This document shows, piece after piece, positions 27,875 through 40,386 of a DNA stretch of 64,000 nucleotides (position 1 is the first letter of the stretch; each line of letters starts with the position of its first letter). Under the pieces are notes generated by a model. It saw only the letters and a program-made list of their open reading frames with translations. It was not told the origin of the DNA and made no database searches. Origin of the DNA: Planomicrobium sp. CPCC 101110 (lineage in GTDB: Bacteria > Bacillota > Bacilli > Bacillales_A > Planococcaceae); contig NZ_VOHD01000003.1 in NCBI RefSeq assembly GCF_007859395.1, forward strand, positions 1,285,028-1,349,027. The letters run 5' to 3'. Made by a program: the position numbers and the translations under genes.

Positions 27875-28744
27875 ATGCCAAACTTAGTGGCGATGAACGA
27901 CTTAGACAACAAGACAATCATGCATCTGCTCGAACGGGCGGCAGAATATCAGCGCGGTGAACGAACACCTGTGGCCGGAACGGTCGTCAATTTGTTTTTT
28001 GAACCAAGTACGCGAACAAAGATGAGTTTTGAAATGGCAGAGCATAAAATGGGGCTTACGGTCCTTCAGTTCGACACCGCCTTTTCAAGCGTATTAAAAG
28101 GAGAAACATTGTATGATACCGTGAAAACGCTCGAAGCCATCGGAGTAAGCGGTGTGGTCATCCGCCACGAGGAAGAGGAATACTACAAGGAACTGGAAAA
28201 CTGCAAGCTCTCCGTCATCAACGGCGGAGATGGATCAGGCCAGCATCCGACCCAATCGCTGCTCGATTTGTTCACCATCTATGAGGAGTTCGGAAGAATC
28301 GAAGGCCTACACATCACCATCGTCGGTGATATCGCACATAGCCGCGTTGCAAAATCCAATGCAGCAGCGCTGAAAAATCTGGGCGCACAAGTTTCGTTTG
28401 TCTGCCCGGAAGTATGGAGCGGCGACTATGAGACTTCGGAAAACATAGACGATTTTATCGAACATACGGATGTTGTCATGCTTCTGCGTGTTCAGCACGA
28501 ACGCCATGCAGTGTCTGCACTATTTTCAAAAGAACGGTACCATGAGCAATTCGGTTTGACGGAAAAGCGCGAGCGTAAAATGAAACCATCAGCTATCATC
28601 ATGCACCCGGCACCAATCAACCGTGGAGTGGAAATCGCCGACAGCCTGGTGGAATGTGAACGTTCACGGATTTTCAAACAAATGGAAAACGGCGTGTTTG
28701 TCCGGATGGCAGTACTTGAATATGCATTGAAAGGGAGAGAATAA
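27875..28744 (+). CDS. pyrB: Aspartate carbamoyltransferase catalytic chain
   Basis: A 289-residue cytoplasmic transferase making N-carbamoyl-aspartate from carbamoyl phosphate and aspartate. The carbamoyl-phosphate loop is [41 protein letters not shown] and [12 protein letters not shown] are diagnostic. The start at 27875 follows GAAAGGGTGG; an upstream in-frame codon would run through the attenuator terminator. No pyrI regulatory subunit gene is present, as in Bacillus. Confidence 0.96.
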   Translation: MPNLVAMNDLDNKTIMHLLERAAEYQRGERTPVAGTVVNLFFEPSTRTKMSFEMAEHKMGLTVLQFDTAFSSVLKGETLYDTVKTLEAIGVSGVVIRHEEEEYYKELENCKLSVINGGDGSGQHPTQSLLDLFTIYEEFGRIEGLHITIVGDIAHSRVAKSNAAALKNLGAQVSFVCPEVWSGDYETSENIDDFIEHTDVVMLLRVQHERHAVSALFSKERYHEQFGLTEKRERKMKPSAIIMHPAPINRGVEIADSLVECERSRIFKQMENGVFVRMAVLEYALKGRE

Positions 28745-28746
28745 GA

Positions 28747-30024
28747 ATGAACTTATTTATCAAAAATGTAAACATGCTGAAAAACGGAGAATTGGCTCCG
28801 ACGAACATACGGATCGCAAACGGCCAAATCGAAGGTATCGGCATTGGGCTCTCCCCGCAAGGAGAACAAGAAATTGACGGCAACGGCCGGATGATCGCAC
28901 CGGGGTTTGTAGACGTTCACGTGCATTTGCGTGAGCCAGGCGGCGAGCAAAAAGAAACAATCGAAAGCGGAACAAGGTCGGCGGCGAAAGGCGGCTACAC
29001 CACAATATGCGCGATGCCGAACACACGGCCGGTGCCGGATACTATTGAGAATCTGGGACGCGTCAACGCTCTGATTGAAAAAAATGCGCTTATCCGGGTA
29101 TTGCCGTACGCTTCCATTACTATCCGGGAAGCAGGAAAAGAACGGACAAACTTGACCGAGTTGAAAGAACATGGCGCATTCGCATTTACGGATGACGGAG
29201 TCGGCATCCAGCAAGCCGGCATGATGTATGAAACAATGCAGGATGCAGCAAAACTTGATATGACAGTCGTGGCACATTGTGAAGACAACTCGTTGATCTA
29301 CGACGGCGTCATGCACGAAGGCAAACGCAGTGCGGAACTGGGGCTGAAAGGGATTCCTTCCATCGCAGAATCGGTACATATTGCGCGCGACATTTTGCTG
29401 GCAGAAGCTGCAGGCGCCCATTACCATGTCTGCCATATCAGCACAAAAGAATCGGTCCGGGTGGTCCGGGATGCAAAGCGCGCAGGCATACGGGTAACGA
29501 CGGAAGTTTGCCCGCACCATCTTTTGCTAAGCGAAGACGACATTCCCGGAGATGACGCAAATTGGAAAATGAACCCGCCGCTCCGTTCAAAAGAAGACGT
29601 TGAAGCGCTTCATGAAGGCTTGCTTGACGGCACGATTGACTTTATCGTCACCGACCATGCGCCGCACACGCTGGAAGAAAAATCGAACGGCATGAACAAA
29701 GCACCATTTGGAATTGTCGGATTGGAAACAGCATTCCCACTGCTTTACACACATTATGTGGAAACCGGAAAATGGACACTTCAGCAAGTGATCGACTGGA
29801 TGACGGTCAAGCCGAGCGAAACATTCAACTTGCCTTATGGGAAAATCGAAAAAGGGCAGACAGCGGACCTGGTATTGCTTGATCTGGAAAAGGAGCAGGA
29901 AATCAAAGTGGAAGACTTCCTATCAAAAGGGAAGAACACGCCATTCGGCGGCTGGAATTGCAAAGGCTGGCCGGTGATGACGATATTTGGTGGACAAATA
30001 GTATGGCAGGAGGAGACAAACTAA
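28747..30024 (+). CDS. pyrC: Dihydroorotase
   Basis: A 425-residue type I dihydroorotase that cyclises carbamoyl-aspartate. Metal ligands lie in [10 protein letters not shown] (HxH), the AHCEDN and CHISTKESV histidines and [11 protein letters not shown] (aspartate). It starts 2 bases after pyrB and its TAA overlaps the carA ATG. Confidence 0.97.
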   Translation: MNLFIKNVNMLKNGELAPTNIRIANGQIEGIGIGLSPQGEQEIDGNGRMIAPGFVDVHVHLREPGGEQKETIESGTRSAAKGGYTTICAMPNTRPVPDTIENLGRVNALIEKNALIRVLPYASITIREAGKERTNLTELKEHGAFAFTDDGVGIQQAGMMYETMQDAAKLDMTVVAHCEDNSLIYDGVMHEGKRSAELGLKGIPSIAESVHIARDILLAEAAGAHYHVCHISTKESVRVVRDAKRAGIRVTTEVCPHHLLLSEDDIPGDDANWKMNPPLRSKEDVEALHEGLLDGTIDFIVTDHAPHTLEEKSNGMNKAPFGIVGLETAFPLLYTHYVETGKWTLQQVIDWMTVKPSETFNLPYGKIEKGQTADLVLLDLEKEQEIKVEDFLSKGKNTPFGGWNCKGWPVMTIFGGQIVWQEETN

Positions 30025-31118
30025 TGAAACGTTATTTGATCTTAGAAGACGGAACGGTATTTGAAGGAACGGCATTCGGCAGCGAACAAGCATCAGTAGG
30101 TGAAATCGTCTTCAACACGAGCATGACCGGATACCAGGAAATCTTATCCGATCCTTCCTACTGCGGACAGATCGTTACGATGACTTATCCGTTGATCGGC
30201 AATTACGGCATCAATAGCGACGATTTCGAATCCATCTCTCCTGCAGTGAAAGGGCTGGTTGTGCGTGAACTGGCCGAGTTCCCTTCCAATTTCAGAAGCA
30301 ACTCGACGCTTGATGAGCTTTTTAAAACGAAAAAAATTCCGGGGATTTCAGATATCGATACACGGAAGTTGACCCGCTTGATCCGTTCAAAAGGCGCCAT
30401 CAAAGGAATTTTGACGGCAGCGGGGGAAGAAGTGGATGTTCAAGAAGTGGTGCAGAAACTGGCGGAGGTCGAAATGCCGAGAGACCAAGTGGCACAAGTT
30501 TCCACCGCACGCCCTTATCCGAGCCCGGGCCGCGGGAAACGCGTTGTCTTGATCGACTACGGCATGAAGCATGGCATCTTGCGCGAACTGAACAACCGCG
30601 ACTGCGACGTGATTGTGGTGCCTTATAACACAACTTCAAAAGAGATTTTGGCGTGGGGGCCGGACGGCGTCATGCTGTCGAACGGTCCTGGAGATCCGAA
30701 AGACGTAGAAGAATGCGTTCAAGTTGTTCGGGAACTTCTTGGAGAAGTGCCGGTTTTCGGTATTTGCTTAGGGCATCAATTGTTCGCACGCGCATGCGGT
30801 GCGGAAACTTACAAATTGAAGTTCGGCCACCGCGGCGGAAACCATCCGGTGACAGATTTGACGACAGGCCGCGTGGAAATCACTTCGCAAAACCACGGCT
30901 ACTCGGTGGACGAAAACACACTGCAAGGAACACGCTTGGAAGTTACACATACAGCATTGAATGATAGCACCATCGAAGGATTGAAGCATATCGATTACCC
31001 GGCTTTCACAGTCCAGTACCATCCGGAATCCTCGCCTGGACCGGAAGATTCAAACTACCTATTTGACCGCTTTATCGAAATGATGAGCGCAAACCGAAAG
31101 GAGCAGCAATATGCCTAA
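30024..31118 (+). CDS. carA: Carbamoyl-phosphate synthase small subunit (pyrimidine-specific)
   Basis: A 364-residue glutaminase subunit (pyrAA in B. subtilis). The N-terminal CPSase domain ([31 protein letters not shown]) precedes a class I glutamine amidotransferase domain with the nucleophile cysteine in [11 protein letters not shown] and the His-Glu pair in YHPESSPGP. The start at 30024 overlaps the pyrC stop and has AGGAGGAG upstream; the longer frame starts inside pyrC. It overlaps carB by 8 bases. Confidence 0.96.
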   Translation: MKRYLILEDGTVFEGTAFGSEQASVGEIVFNTSMTGYQEILSDPSYCGQIVTMTYPLIGNYGINSDDFESISPAVKGLVVRELAEFPSNFRSNSTLDELFKTKKIPGISDIDTRKLTRLIRSKGAIKGILTAAGEEVDVQEVVQKLAEVEMPRDQVAQVSTARPYPSPGRGKRVVLIDYGMKHGILRELNNRDCDVIVVPYNTTSKEILAWGPDGVMLSNGPGDPKDVEECVQVVRELLGEVPVFGICLGHQLFARACGAETYKLKFGHRGGNHPVTDLTTGRVEITSQNHGYSVDENTLQGTRLEVTHTALNDSTIEGLKHIDYPAFTVQYHPESSPGPEDSNYLFDRFIEMMSANRKEQQYA

Positions 31119-34100
31119 AAGACAAGACATCCAAACTATACTCGTTATCGGTTCAGGACCGATCATCATCGGGCAAGCTGCCGAATTTGACTATGCAGGG
31201 ACGCAAGCATGCTTGGCGTTGAAAGAGGAAGGCTACCGAGTCGTATTGATCAACTCGAATCCTGCGACGATCATGACCGATACGGAAATTGCCGATAAAG
31301 TATACATCGAGCCGATCACATTGGAATTTGTCAGCCGTATCCTCCGCAAAGAACGCCCGGATGCCTTGCTGCCGACGCTAGGCGGTCAAACAGGTTTGAA
31401 CATGGCGATTGAGCTGCACGAATCGGGCATCCTGGATGAACTGGGAATCGAAATTCTTGGGACGAAGCTGGAAGCGATCCACAAAGCGGAAGACCGGGAC
31501 TTGTTCCGGACTTTGATGAACGAGCTTGGTGAACCGGTGCCGCCGTCAGACATCATCCACAACATGGAAGAAGCGAAAGCATTTGTTGCCCGCATCGGCT
31601 ACCCGGTAATTGTGCGCCCAGCGTTTACGCTTGGCGGAACAGGCGGAGGCATTTGCCATAATGATACTGACCTTCAGGAAATCGTAACAAGCGGCTTGAA
31701 ATACAGCCCGGTAACACAGTGCTTGTTGGAAAAATCGATCGCCGGCTTCAAGGAGATTGAATATGAAGTGATGCGCGACGCCAACGATACGGCAATTGTT
31801 GTCTGCAACATGGAGAACATCGACCCGGTGGGCATCCATACAGGGGATTCAATAGTCGTAGCGCCAAGCCAGACCTTGTCAGACCGGGAATACCAAATGC
31901 TGCGCAATGTTTCGTTGAAAATTATCCGCGCATTGAAAATCGAAGGCGGCTGCAACGTCCAATTGGCTCTTGACCCGAACAGCTTCAACTACTTCATTAT
32001 TGAAGTGAATCCGCGTGTCAGCCGTTCGTCAGCGCTTGCGTCAAAAGCGACAGGCTATCCGATCGCCAAGCTTGCTGCAAAAATCGCAGTAGGGCTGACG
32101 CTCGATGAAATGATCAACCCGGTAACCGGGCGCACTTACGCTGCTTTCGAACCTGCGCTTGATTATGTAGTAGCGAAAATACCGCGTTGGCCATTTGACA
32201 AGTTCGAATCGGCGAAACGCAATTTGGGCACGCAAATGAAGGCGACTGGCGAAGTTATGGCGATGGGCCGCAACTTCGAAGAGGCGATCTTGAAAGCGGT
32301 CCGTTCTTTGGAAACTGGCCAGTATCATCTGGAGCTGAAAAATGCAGACGCAATGAGCGACGAATGGATTGAAAAACGCATCCGCCGCGCTGGCGATGAG
32401 CGGCTGTTCTTTATCGGCGAAGCGCTGCGCCGCGGTGTAACGATTGAAACCATCCATGACTGGAGCCAGATCGACTTGTTCTTCTTGATGAAGTTCCAGA
32501 ACATCGTACAATACGAAGCGGTGCTAGCAGCAAATCCATTCGATTTTGCAACTGCGAAAAAAGCGAAGCGCATCGGCTTTGCGGACCGCACTATCGCGAG
32601 GCTATGGAATGTGTCGGAACAGGAAATATACAACTGGCGCAAAGAGCAGAAACTGATGCCGGTTTACAAAATGGTGGATACGTGCGCAGCTGAATTTGAA
32701 TCGGAAACGCCATACTTCTACGGTACGTACGAAGAAGAAAACGAATCAATCCGCACGGACAAAGAAAGTGTCATCGTCTTGGGATCCGGCCCTATCCGTA
32801 TCGGGCAAGGGGTGGAATTCGACTATGCCACAGTGCATTCAGTATGGGCCATCAAAGAAGCGGGCTATGAAGCCATCATCATCAACAACAACCCGGAAAC
32901 CGTATCTACGGACTTCTCGATTTCCGACAAATTGTACTTCGAGCCATTGACGATCGAAGACGTCATGCACATCGTGGACTTGGAACAGCCGAAAGGCGTA
33001 GTGGTCCAGTTCGGCGGGCAGACAGCGATCAACTTGGCAGAAAAATTAGAGCAAAACGGCGTGAAGATTCTAGGTACATCACTGGAAGATATCGACCGCG
33101 CGGAAAACCGCAACAAATTCGAAGCAGCCCTGCATGAAATCGGCATTCCGCAGCCGCTTGGAAAAACAGCGACCAATGCGGAAGAAGCGGCAGCAATCGC
33201 TGAAGAAATCGGTTATCCGGTACTTGTCCGCCCTTCATATGTCCTAGGCGGGCGTGCAATGGAGATTGTCTACAAAGAAAAAGATCTGCGCTATTACATG
33301 GAACACGCAGTGGAAGCAAGCCCGGAACATCCGGTGCTCGTAGACCGGTATTTGACAGGGATCGAGCTGGAAGTGGATGCCATCTCTGACGGGGAAAATG
33401 TCCTCATTCCCGGAATCATGGAGCACATCGAGCGCGCAGGCGTCCATTCGGGCGACTCCATCGCGGTTTATCCGACACAGAACATTTCGCAGGAGCAGCT
33501 GGATACGCTTGTTGATTACACGACACGCCTTGCTAAAGGATTGAATGTTATCGGTCTTCTGAATATCCAATATGTCATTTCCAAAGGCGAAGTTTTTGTT
33601 ATCGAAGTGAATCCACGGTCGAGCCGGACGGTTCCGTTCATGAGCAAGATCACCAACATTCCGATGGCCAATATCGCGACAAAAGCGATTCTCGGGAAAA
33701 GCATTATCGAGCAAGGATTCACGCCTGGTCTTGCGCCGCTGTCAAAAGGCGTCTATGTGAAGGTTCCGGTGTTCTCTTTTGCAAAATTAAGAAGAGTGGA
33801 CATCACGCTTGGGCCGGAAATGAAATCGACCGGTGAAGTCATGGGGAAAGACATCACGCTCGAAAAAGCATTGTATAAAGGTTTGGCTGCTGCAGGCATG
33901 GAAGTGAAAGACCACGGCTGCGTGCTGATGACCATTTCAGACAAAGATAAAGAAGAAGCGGTTGGCTTGGCGAAGCGCTTCAAAGCGATCGGCTATCACA
34001 TCATGGCAACAGAGGGCACGGCGAAAACGCTGAAACAAGCAGGAATCAGGGTGACGCAAATCGGCAAAATCGGGGCGGAAGGCAAAACCTTGCTTGATGT

Positions 34101-34295
34101 TATCCAAAACGGCGAGGCCCAAATCATCATCAACACATTAACAAAAGGGAAACAGCCGGAAAGAGATGGTTTCCGCATACGCCGCGAGTCGGTTGAAAAC
34201 GGCATTCCATGCATGACATCACTTGACACGGCCCAGGCGATGCTGCGCGTTATCGAATCGATGACATTCTCGGCAGAAGAAATGGGTGCTGGCGT

Positions 34296-34299
<4 letters not shown>
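31111..34299 (+). CDS. carB: Carbamoyl-phosphate synthase large subunit
   Basis: A 1062-residue synthetase (pyrAB) with two homologous ATP-grasp halves. Each begins with a VIGSGPI / [18 protein letters not shown] loop (near residues 12 and 557), and each carries an EVNPR(V/S)SR motif. The C-terminal ~130 residues form the MGS-like allosteric domain ([31 protein letters not shown]). It makes carbamoyl phosphate from ammonia delivered by CarA, bicarbonate and two ATP. The stop overlaps the pyrK start (ATGA). Confidence 0.97.
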
Positions 34300-36656
<2,357 letters not shown>

Positions 36657-36660
<4 letters not shown>

Positions 36661-37292
36661 AAAGAGAAATAGCGAAGCACTTACTGAGCATTGGAGCGGT
36701 GGAACTCCGGCCGCAAGAGCCATTCACTTGGGCATCTGGCATCAAGTCGCCAATCTACTGCGACAACCGCTTGACAATGTCATACCCGGCAGTGCGCCAA
36801 GAAATCGCCAAAGGCTTGGCCCAATTGATCAAGCAGTATTACGGAGAGTGCGAAGTGGTTGCAGGAACCGCCACAGCCGGCATTCCCCATGCTGCATGGG
36901 TGAGCGATCTTCTGGATTTGCCGATGGTCTATGTGCGTTCAAAAGCGAAAGAGCACGGGCAGGGCAATATGATCGAAGGCAAAGTGGTTGCAGGGCAGAA
37001 AGTGGTCGTCGTTGAAGATTTGATTTCGAAAGGCGGGTCGGTTTTGCAGGCAGCCCAAGCGCTGAAAGCTGCCGGATTTGACGTGCTTGGCATCGTTGCC
37101 ATTTTCACATACGATTTGCCGCAATCGGTCGAAGCCATTACGGAAGCGGGCTTCATGTTCCACACGTTGACGGATTTCCCGTCGCTTGTCGAAGAAGCAA
37201 TCAGTACAGGAGCCATCCGCGAAGAAGACATGCCAATGCTTGCTGATTGGCATGAGGGTTTGAAGGCGGGTACGTTGAAAAACGAATCGTAA
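36657..37292 (+). CDS. pyrE: Orotate phosphoribosyltransferase
   Basis: A 211-residue enzyme joining orotate and PRPP to OMP. The PRPP-binding motif is [36 protein letters not shown] is the N-terminal hood and [11 protein letters not shown] the flexible loop. The ATG overlaps the pyrF stop (ATGA); an earlier in-frame ATG lies inside pyrF. Last gene of the pyr operon, followed 21 bases later by a perfect terminator hairpin. Confidence 0.96.
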
Positions 37293-37313
37293 AAAAGTTC
37301 AGCTTGTATAGAA

Positions 37314-37345
37314 AAAACACATGGCCATCATAGGCCATGTGTTTT
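37314..37345 (+). terminator. Terminator of the pyr operon (hairpin copy 1)
   Basis: A perfect 13-base stem (37314-37326 with 37333-37345, core CACATGGCC / GGCCATGTG) and an ATCATA loop, flanked by A-run and T-run. The core is identical to the hairpin at 37821-37844. Confidence 0.92.
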
Positions 37346-37399
37346 GAGCTTGTAGACAAAAGAACAGTTCTCTTTTAAAAGGAATAAACATACAGACCT

Positions 37400-37500
37400 T
37401 GTTGAAGCCGTCTCGGCACCATCGCTTCAGGCGGACGCTTTCCGCGGTCTCGCGCCGAACGGACTCGGGACTGGCGTCCGAGATCGCTTCGATGCTTCCT
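37400..37500. repeat. Intergenic repeat fragment, reverse orientation
   Basis: A GC-rich stretch containing CTTCAGGCGGACGCTTTCCGCGG, whose complement shares the CGGAAAGCG core with the element at 37654-37770. It looks like a partial or diverged member of a widespread Bacillales intergenic repeat family in the opposite orientation. GGCGTCC at about 37472 could pair with GGACGC at about 37432. Together with the next element it fills the 560-base pyrE-pabB gap; the AT-richer 37501-37653 between them holds nothing recognisable and no credible gene. Confidence 0.5.
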
Positions 37501-37653
37501 TGCAAACAGTTGGCCGAACTCCCTACGTCCAACTTGATCGCCGCCTTACGCTCCGAAGCCTAAAGCAAAGTGGGAAGACAGTGCATCTTGTATCAGCTGC
37601 TTCTGTGGTGGGAGCAACGTTTCGAAATCGTCTTTTAAATTCAAGCAAGAACC

Positions 37654-37770
37654 CCAACCGGGCCGGTCACGCAGACTCCTGTGGGACCCGCACGAGCTGA
37701 AGACCCTGGACTGAGCGCCGTGAAGGAAGCGGCTGAAGCCGTGCCCACGGAAAGCGGAGTGGCCGGTTGG
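37654..37770. repeat. Intergenic inverted-repeat element (GACTCCTGTGGG family)
   Basis: An element of about 117 bases with terminal inverted repeats CCAACCGG (37654-37661) and CCGGTTGG (37763-37770), an inner pair GTGGG/CCCAC (about 37681 and 37744) and the typical words GACTCCTGTGGGA, CACGAGCTGAAGACCC and GGCTGAAGCCGTGCCCACGG. I recognise this as an interspersed repeat common between genes in Bacillales, from general knowledge without a search. No transposase or coding potential. Confidence 0.65.
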
Positions 37771-37815
37771 TTTTATGCACGCTTATTCAACAATTCTAGA
37801 CTTTGCCTGCAGTCC

Positions 37816-37850
37816 AAAAGCACATGGCCATCATAGGCCATGTGCTTTTT
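37816..37850. terminator. Bidirectional terminator between the pyr operon and pabBC (hairpin copy 2)
   Basis: A perfect 14-base stem (AAAAGCACATGGCC with its complement, loop ATCATA) with T-runs on both strands, placed 3 bases after the end of the minus-strand pabB gene. Its central 24 bases repeat those of the hairpin at 37318-37341. Confidence 0.9.
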
Positions 37851-37853
37851 CTA

Positions 37854-39599
37854 TTATTTCAGCAACTCCACTTTCAGCCATCCGCGGACGCCGTTGACCA
37901 GCCAGATGGCATCAAAATCAGCAAGCTCTTGTTTAAGGATCCGCCTTTCTTCAATTTTTCCTGCATCAAGCAAGTGCTGGCGGAACGTGCCGGCCAATAA
38001 TCCGCAAGGGAGGGGAGGGGTATGGAACTCGCCGTCTTTTTCCGCCACCAGGTTGCCTATGGTGAATTCGGTCAGCTCTTCGTTTTCATTCCATAACAAA
38101 ACGGAAAAAGCTTCCGGAGGAGCGGTTTTTTGATGGGTTTCGTAAACAAGCCGGTGCGTCGTTTTGTGGAACAGGAACGGATCGGTGCTGTCTACAGGGC
38201 TAGTTGCAAGTGAACAAAGCACCGGTTCCTCGAGAGGAAAGACCGCTTGTGCTTCGGCAGTTGGCCGGCCTGATTGTTCCATCAGCAGCCGCACTTTGAA
38301 AGAGCCGGACGGGTAGCCATTGGCTGTTTTCAGCAGCAGATTTTCTACAGCTTCTTTGTTGAAGGTGAAGTTGAAAAACTCGGCAGAGTCGCGAAGGCGC
38401 TCCATATGATAAGAAAGCAACGGGTATTTCCCGTCTTCCAATTTCAGCGATTCCAGCAATTCGAATGCTGGGCGTTTCGCTGACAACACTTGAGCCTTGG
38501 TCAGCAGTTCTTCGTATTCGCCTTCTGATGTCGAGTCCCATGTAACACCGCCGCCAACGCCATAGCTTGCGGCATGTTTTTCGCTGTTGACGATGACTGT
38601 GCGGATCGGCACGCTGAAAACCGCATTTTTCTCCGGCGTGATAAAGCCGATGGCACCGCAGTATACTTCACGGGGAGTTTGCTCCAATTCGGAAATAAAC
38701 TCCATCGTGCTGATTTTGGGGGCGCCGGTGATTGAGCCGCAAGGAAACAAAGCCCGGAACCATTCAAAAACAGGCATATCACCGTTTATTTCCGCTTGGA
38801 CGGTTGATGTTAATTGATGGACCGTCGGATATTGCTCCGCTTCGAACATGCGCGGGACGGTGACGGTTCCGGATTTTGCCAAGCGGCCGATATCATTGCG
38901 GAGCAGGTCGACGATCATCAAATTTTCCGCCTGTTCTTTCTCGGAAGCAAGCAGCCGTTCCACATTTTCGCCATCTTCTAGTGTTGTGCGCCCGCGTGCG
39001 GCGGTTCCTTTCATCGGTTTAGCGGTGATTTTCTCGCCGTCGATCCGGAAAAACAGCTCCGGCGATGCGGAGAGAATCCGGTGTTTCCCGAGACCCAAAT
39101 ATGCGCTGTAGCCGGATTGCTGGTTCCTTGTGAGCTGCCTGTAAAATGCCCGGTCGCTTCCTTGGAAATCGGCATGCAGGCGTTCGGTGTAATTGACCTG
39201 GTAGGTGTGTCCTTCTTCAATGGCTTGTTTGATTTGCTGAATGCCCTTTTTATACTGCGGGATAGAACCCGCCATCATCCAATCGGAAACCGAATAGTCC
39301 CCGGCTGCATCAAACTCTTGTCCAGGAAGGTGCGGTTCATCAAATATGCCGAACCACAGTAAAGGAAGATCGGGCTTCGGATGCACTTTCATCTTTGGAT
39401 TGAAAGCGGGAGCGGCTTCATAGGAGATATAGCCAGCGGCGTAAAAGCCGTCCTTTACCGCTTCTTCAAGAGCGTCCATAACATCAGGAATGTCCTCCAG
39501 TTGGGAAGCGGATAAAACTTTGACCGGTTTCGAAAATGCGAGCGGATTCACTGTCCCATTCTCATCCGGGAACTCAAACAACAGATAAGGGTTTTCCAT
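37854..39599 (-). CDS. pabB: Bifunctional aminodeoxychorismate synthase component I / aminodeoxychorismate lyase (PabB-PabC fusion)
   Basis: A 581-residue fusion for p-aminobenzoate synthesis in the folate pathway. Residues about 90-360 form the chorismate-binding domain (TYQVNYTERLHADF, ASPELFFRIDG, KPMKGTAARGR, IVDLLRNDIGRLA, PCGSITGAPKISTM, GVGGGVTWDS). From about 375 a class IV aminotransferase (PabC-like) domain follows, with FELLESLKLEDG, HMERLRDSAEFF, FKVRLLMEQSGR containing the likely PLP lysine, and LTEFTIGNLV. The start at 39599 has GGAGGT directly upstream; the longer frame begins inside pabA. It overlaps the 3' end of pabA by 26 bases. The fusion removes the need for a separate pabC. 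Confidence 0.92.
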   Translation of the reverse strand: MENPYLLFEFPDENGTVNPLAFSKPVKVLSASQLEDIPDVMDALEEAVKDGFYAAGYISYEAAPAFNPKMKVHPKPDLPLLWFGIFDEPHLPGQEFDAAGDYSVSDWMMAGSIPQYKKGIQQIKQAIEEGHTYQVNYTERLHADFQGSDRAFYRQLTRNQQSGYSAYLGLGKHRILSASPELFFRIDGEKITAKPMKGTAARGRTTLEDGENVERLLASEKEQAENLMIVDLLRNDIGRLAKSGTVTVPRMFEAEQYPTVHQLTSTVQAEINGDMPVFEWFRALFPCGSITGAPKISTMEFISELEQTPREVYCGAIGFITPEKNAVFSVPIRTVIVNSEKHAASYGVGGGVTWDSTSEGEYEELLTKAQVLSAKRPAFELLESLKLEDGKYPLLSYHMERLRDSAEFFNFTFNKEAVENLLLKTANGYPSGSFKVRLLMEQSGRPTAEAQAVFPLEEPVLCSLATSPVDSTDPFLFHKTTHRLVYETHQKTAPPEAFSVLLWNENEELTEFTIGNLVAEKDGEFHTPPLPCGLLAGTFRQHLLDAGKIEERRILKQELADFDAIWLVNGVRGWLKVELLK

Positions 39600-40188
39600 G
39601 GTTCGGACCTCCAGCGAATTTCTGTTTCCAAACAACTGCTTGGGCGTATGCATTTTTCAGCATTTCAAACCCATCACGCGTCAAAATGGATTCCGGATGG
39701 AATTGAATGCCCGTTACCGGCAGTGTTTTATGCTGCACTGCCATGATAACGCCGTCTTCGGAACGCGCAATGACGGCAAGCGCCGCTGGCAACGCTTCGT
39801 CACTGGCGGCAAGCGAATGATAACGGACGACAGGCGTCGGATTCGGAATGCCGGAAAAAATGCCGGATTCGCCATGATCGACAAGTGAAATCTTGCCGTG
39901 GACCGGCTGGAGCCCTTTGACTACTGTACCGCCGAAATGCTCCACAATTGTTTGATGGCCAAGGCAGACGCCCAAAATTGGGACAAGGCCGCCAAATGCC
40001 CGTAATATTTCCGACTGCCGCGGCTTGCCGGGTCCCGGAGACAGGACGAGCAAGTCAGGGTCCAGCTGTTCGATGGCTGGAGCTGGTAGTTCACCTTCCT
40101 GAAAAACCAAAACGTCTGGATCTATTTGCGAAAAATATTGGACTAAATTATAAGTAAACGAGTCGTGGTTATCGATGATGACGATCAC
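39574..40188 (-). CDS. pabA: Aminodeoxychorismate/anthranilate synthase glutamine amidotransferase
   Basis: A 204-residue class I glutamine amidotransferase supplying ammonia to the PabB domain. VIIDNHDSFTYNLVQYF opens the protein, the nucleophile cysteine lies in LGVCLGHQTI, and FHPESILT carries the catalytic histidine and glutamate. I place the start at GTG 40188, six bases after GAGGTG, rather than the GTG at 40197. A TATAAT-like -10 lies at 40226-40231 on this strand but no convincing -35. In B. subtilis PabA also serves tryptophan synthesis; whether that holds here depends on a trpG elsewhere. Confidence 0.93.
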   Translation of the reverse strand: MIVIIDNHDSFTYNLVQYFSQIDPDVLVFQEGELPAPAIEQLDPDLLVLSPGPGKPRQSEILRAFGGLVPILGVCLGHQTIVEHFGGTVVKGLQPVHGKISLVDHGESGIFSGIPNPTPVVRYHSLAASDEALPAALAVIARSEDGVIMAVQHKTLPVTGIQFHPESILTRDGFEMLKNAYAQAVVWKQKFAGGPNHGKPLSVV

Positions 40189-40386
40189 TTTAAGCACCTC
40201 TTTGAATAAAATATCGAGTAATCTTATTATACTATCTTAAAGCGCAATCCGGTTGAACTAACAACCGGGCAATAAAAGCTTTCCGATGATTCAGGAAGTT
40301 GAAATTTTTATTATAGATTGAATAAGTTCATCCAATGTTCGTGTATGATGAAGAAAAAGACGATATCAATTGAAAGGATGAACTCC

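Noticed and set aside
37299-37532. 77-codon minus-strand frame in the pyrE-pabB gap
   Set aside because: It runs through a terminator hairpin and the repeat element; such frames are often annotated as hypothetical proteins but have no ribosome site or homology I can recognise.
37346-37815. Insertion sequence between pyrE and pabB
   Set aside because: No transposase frame or target duplication was seen; only short structured repeats are present.
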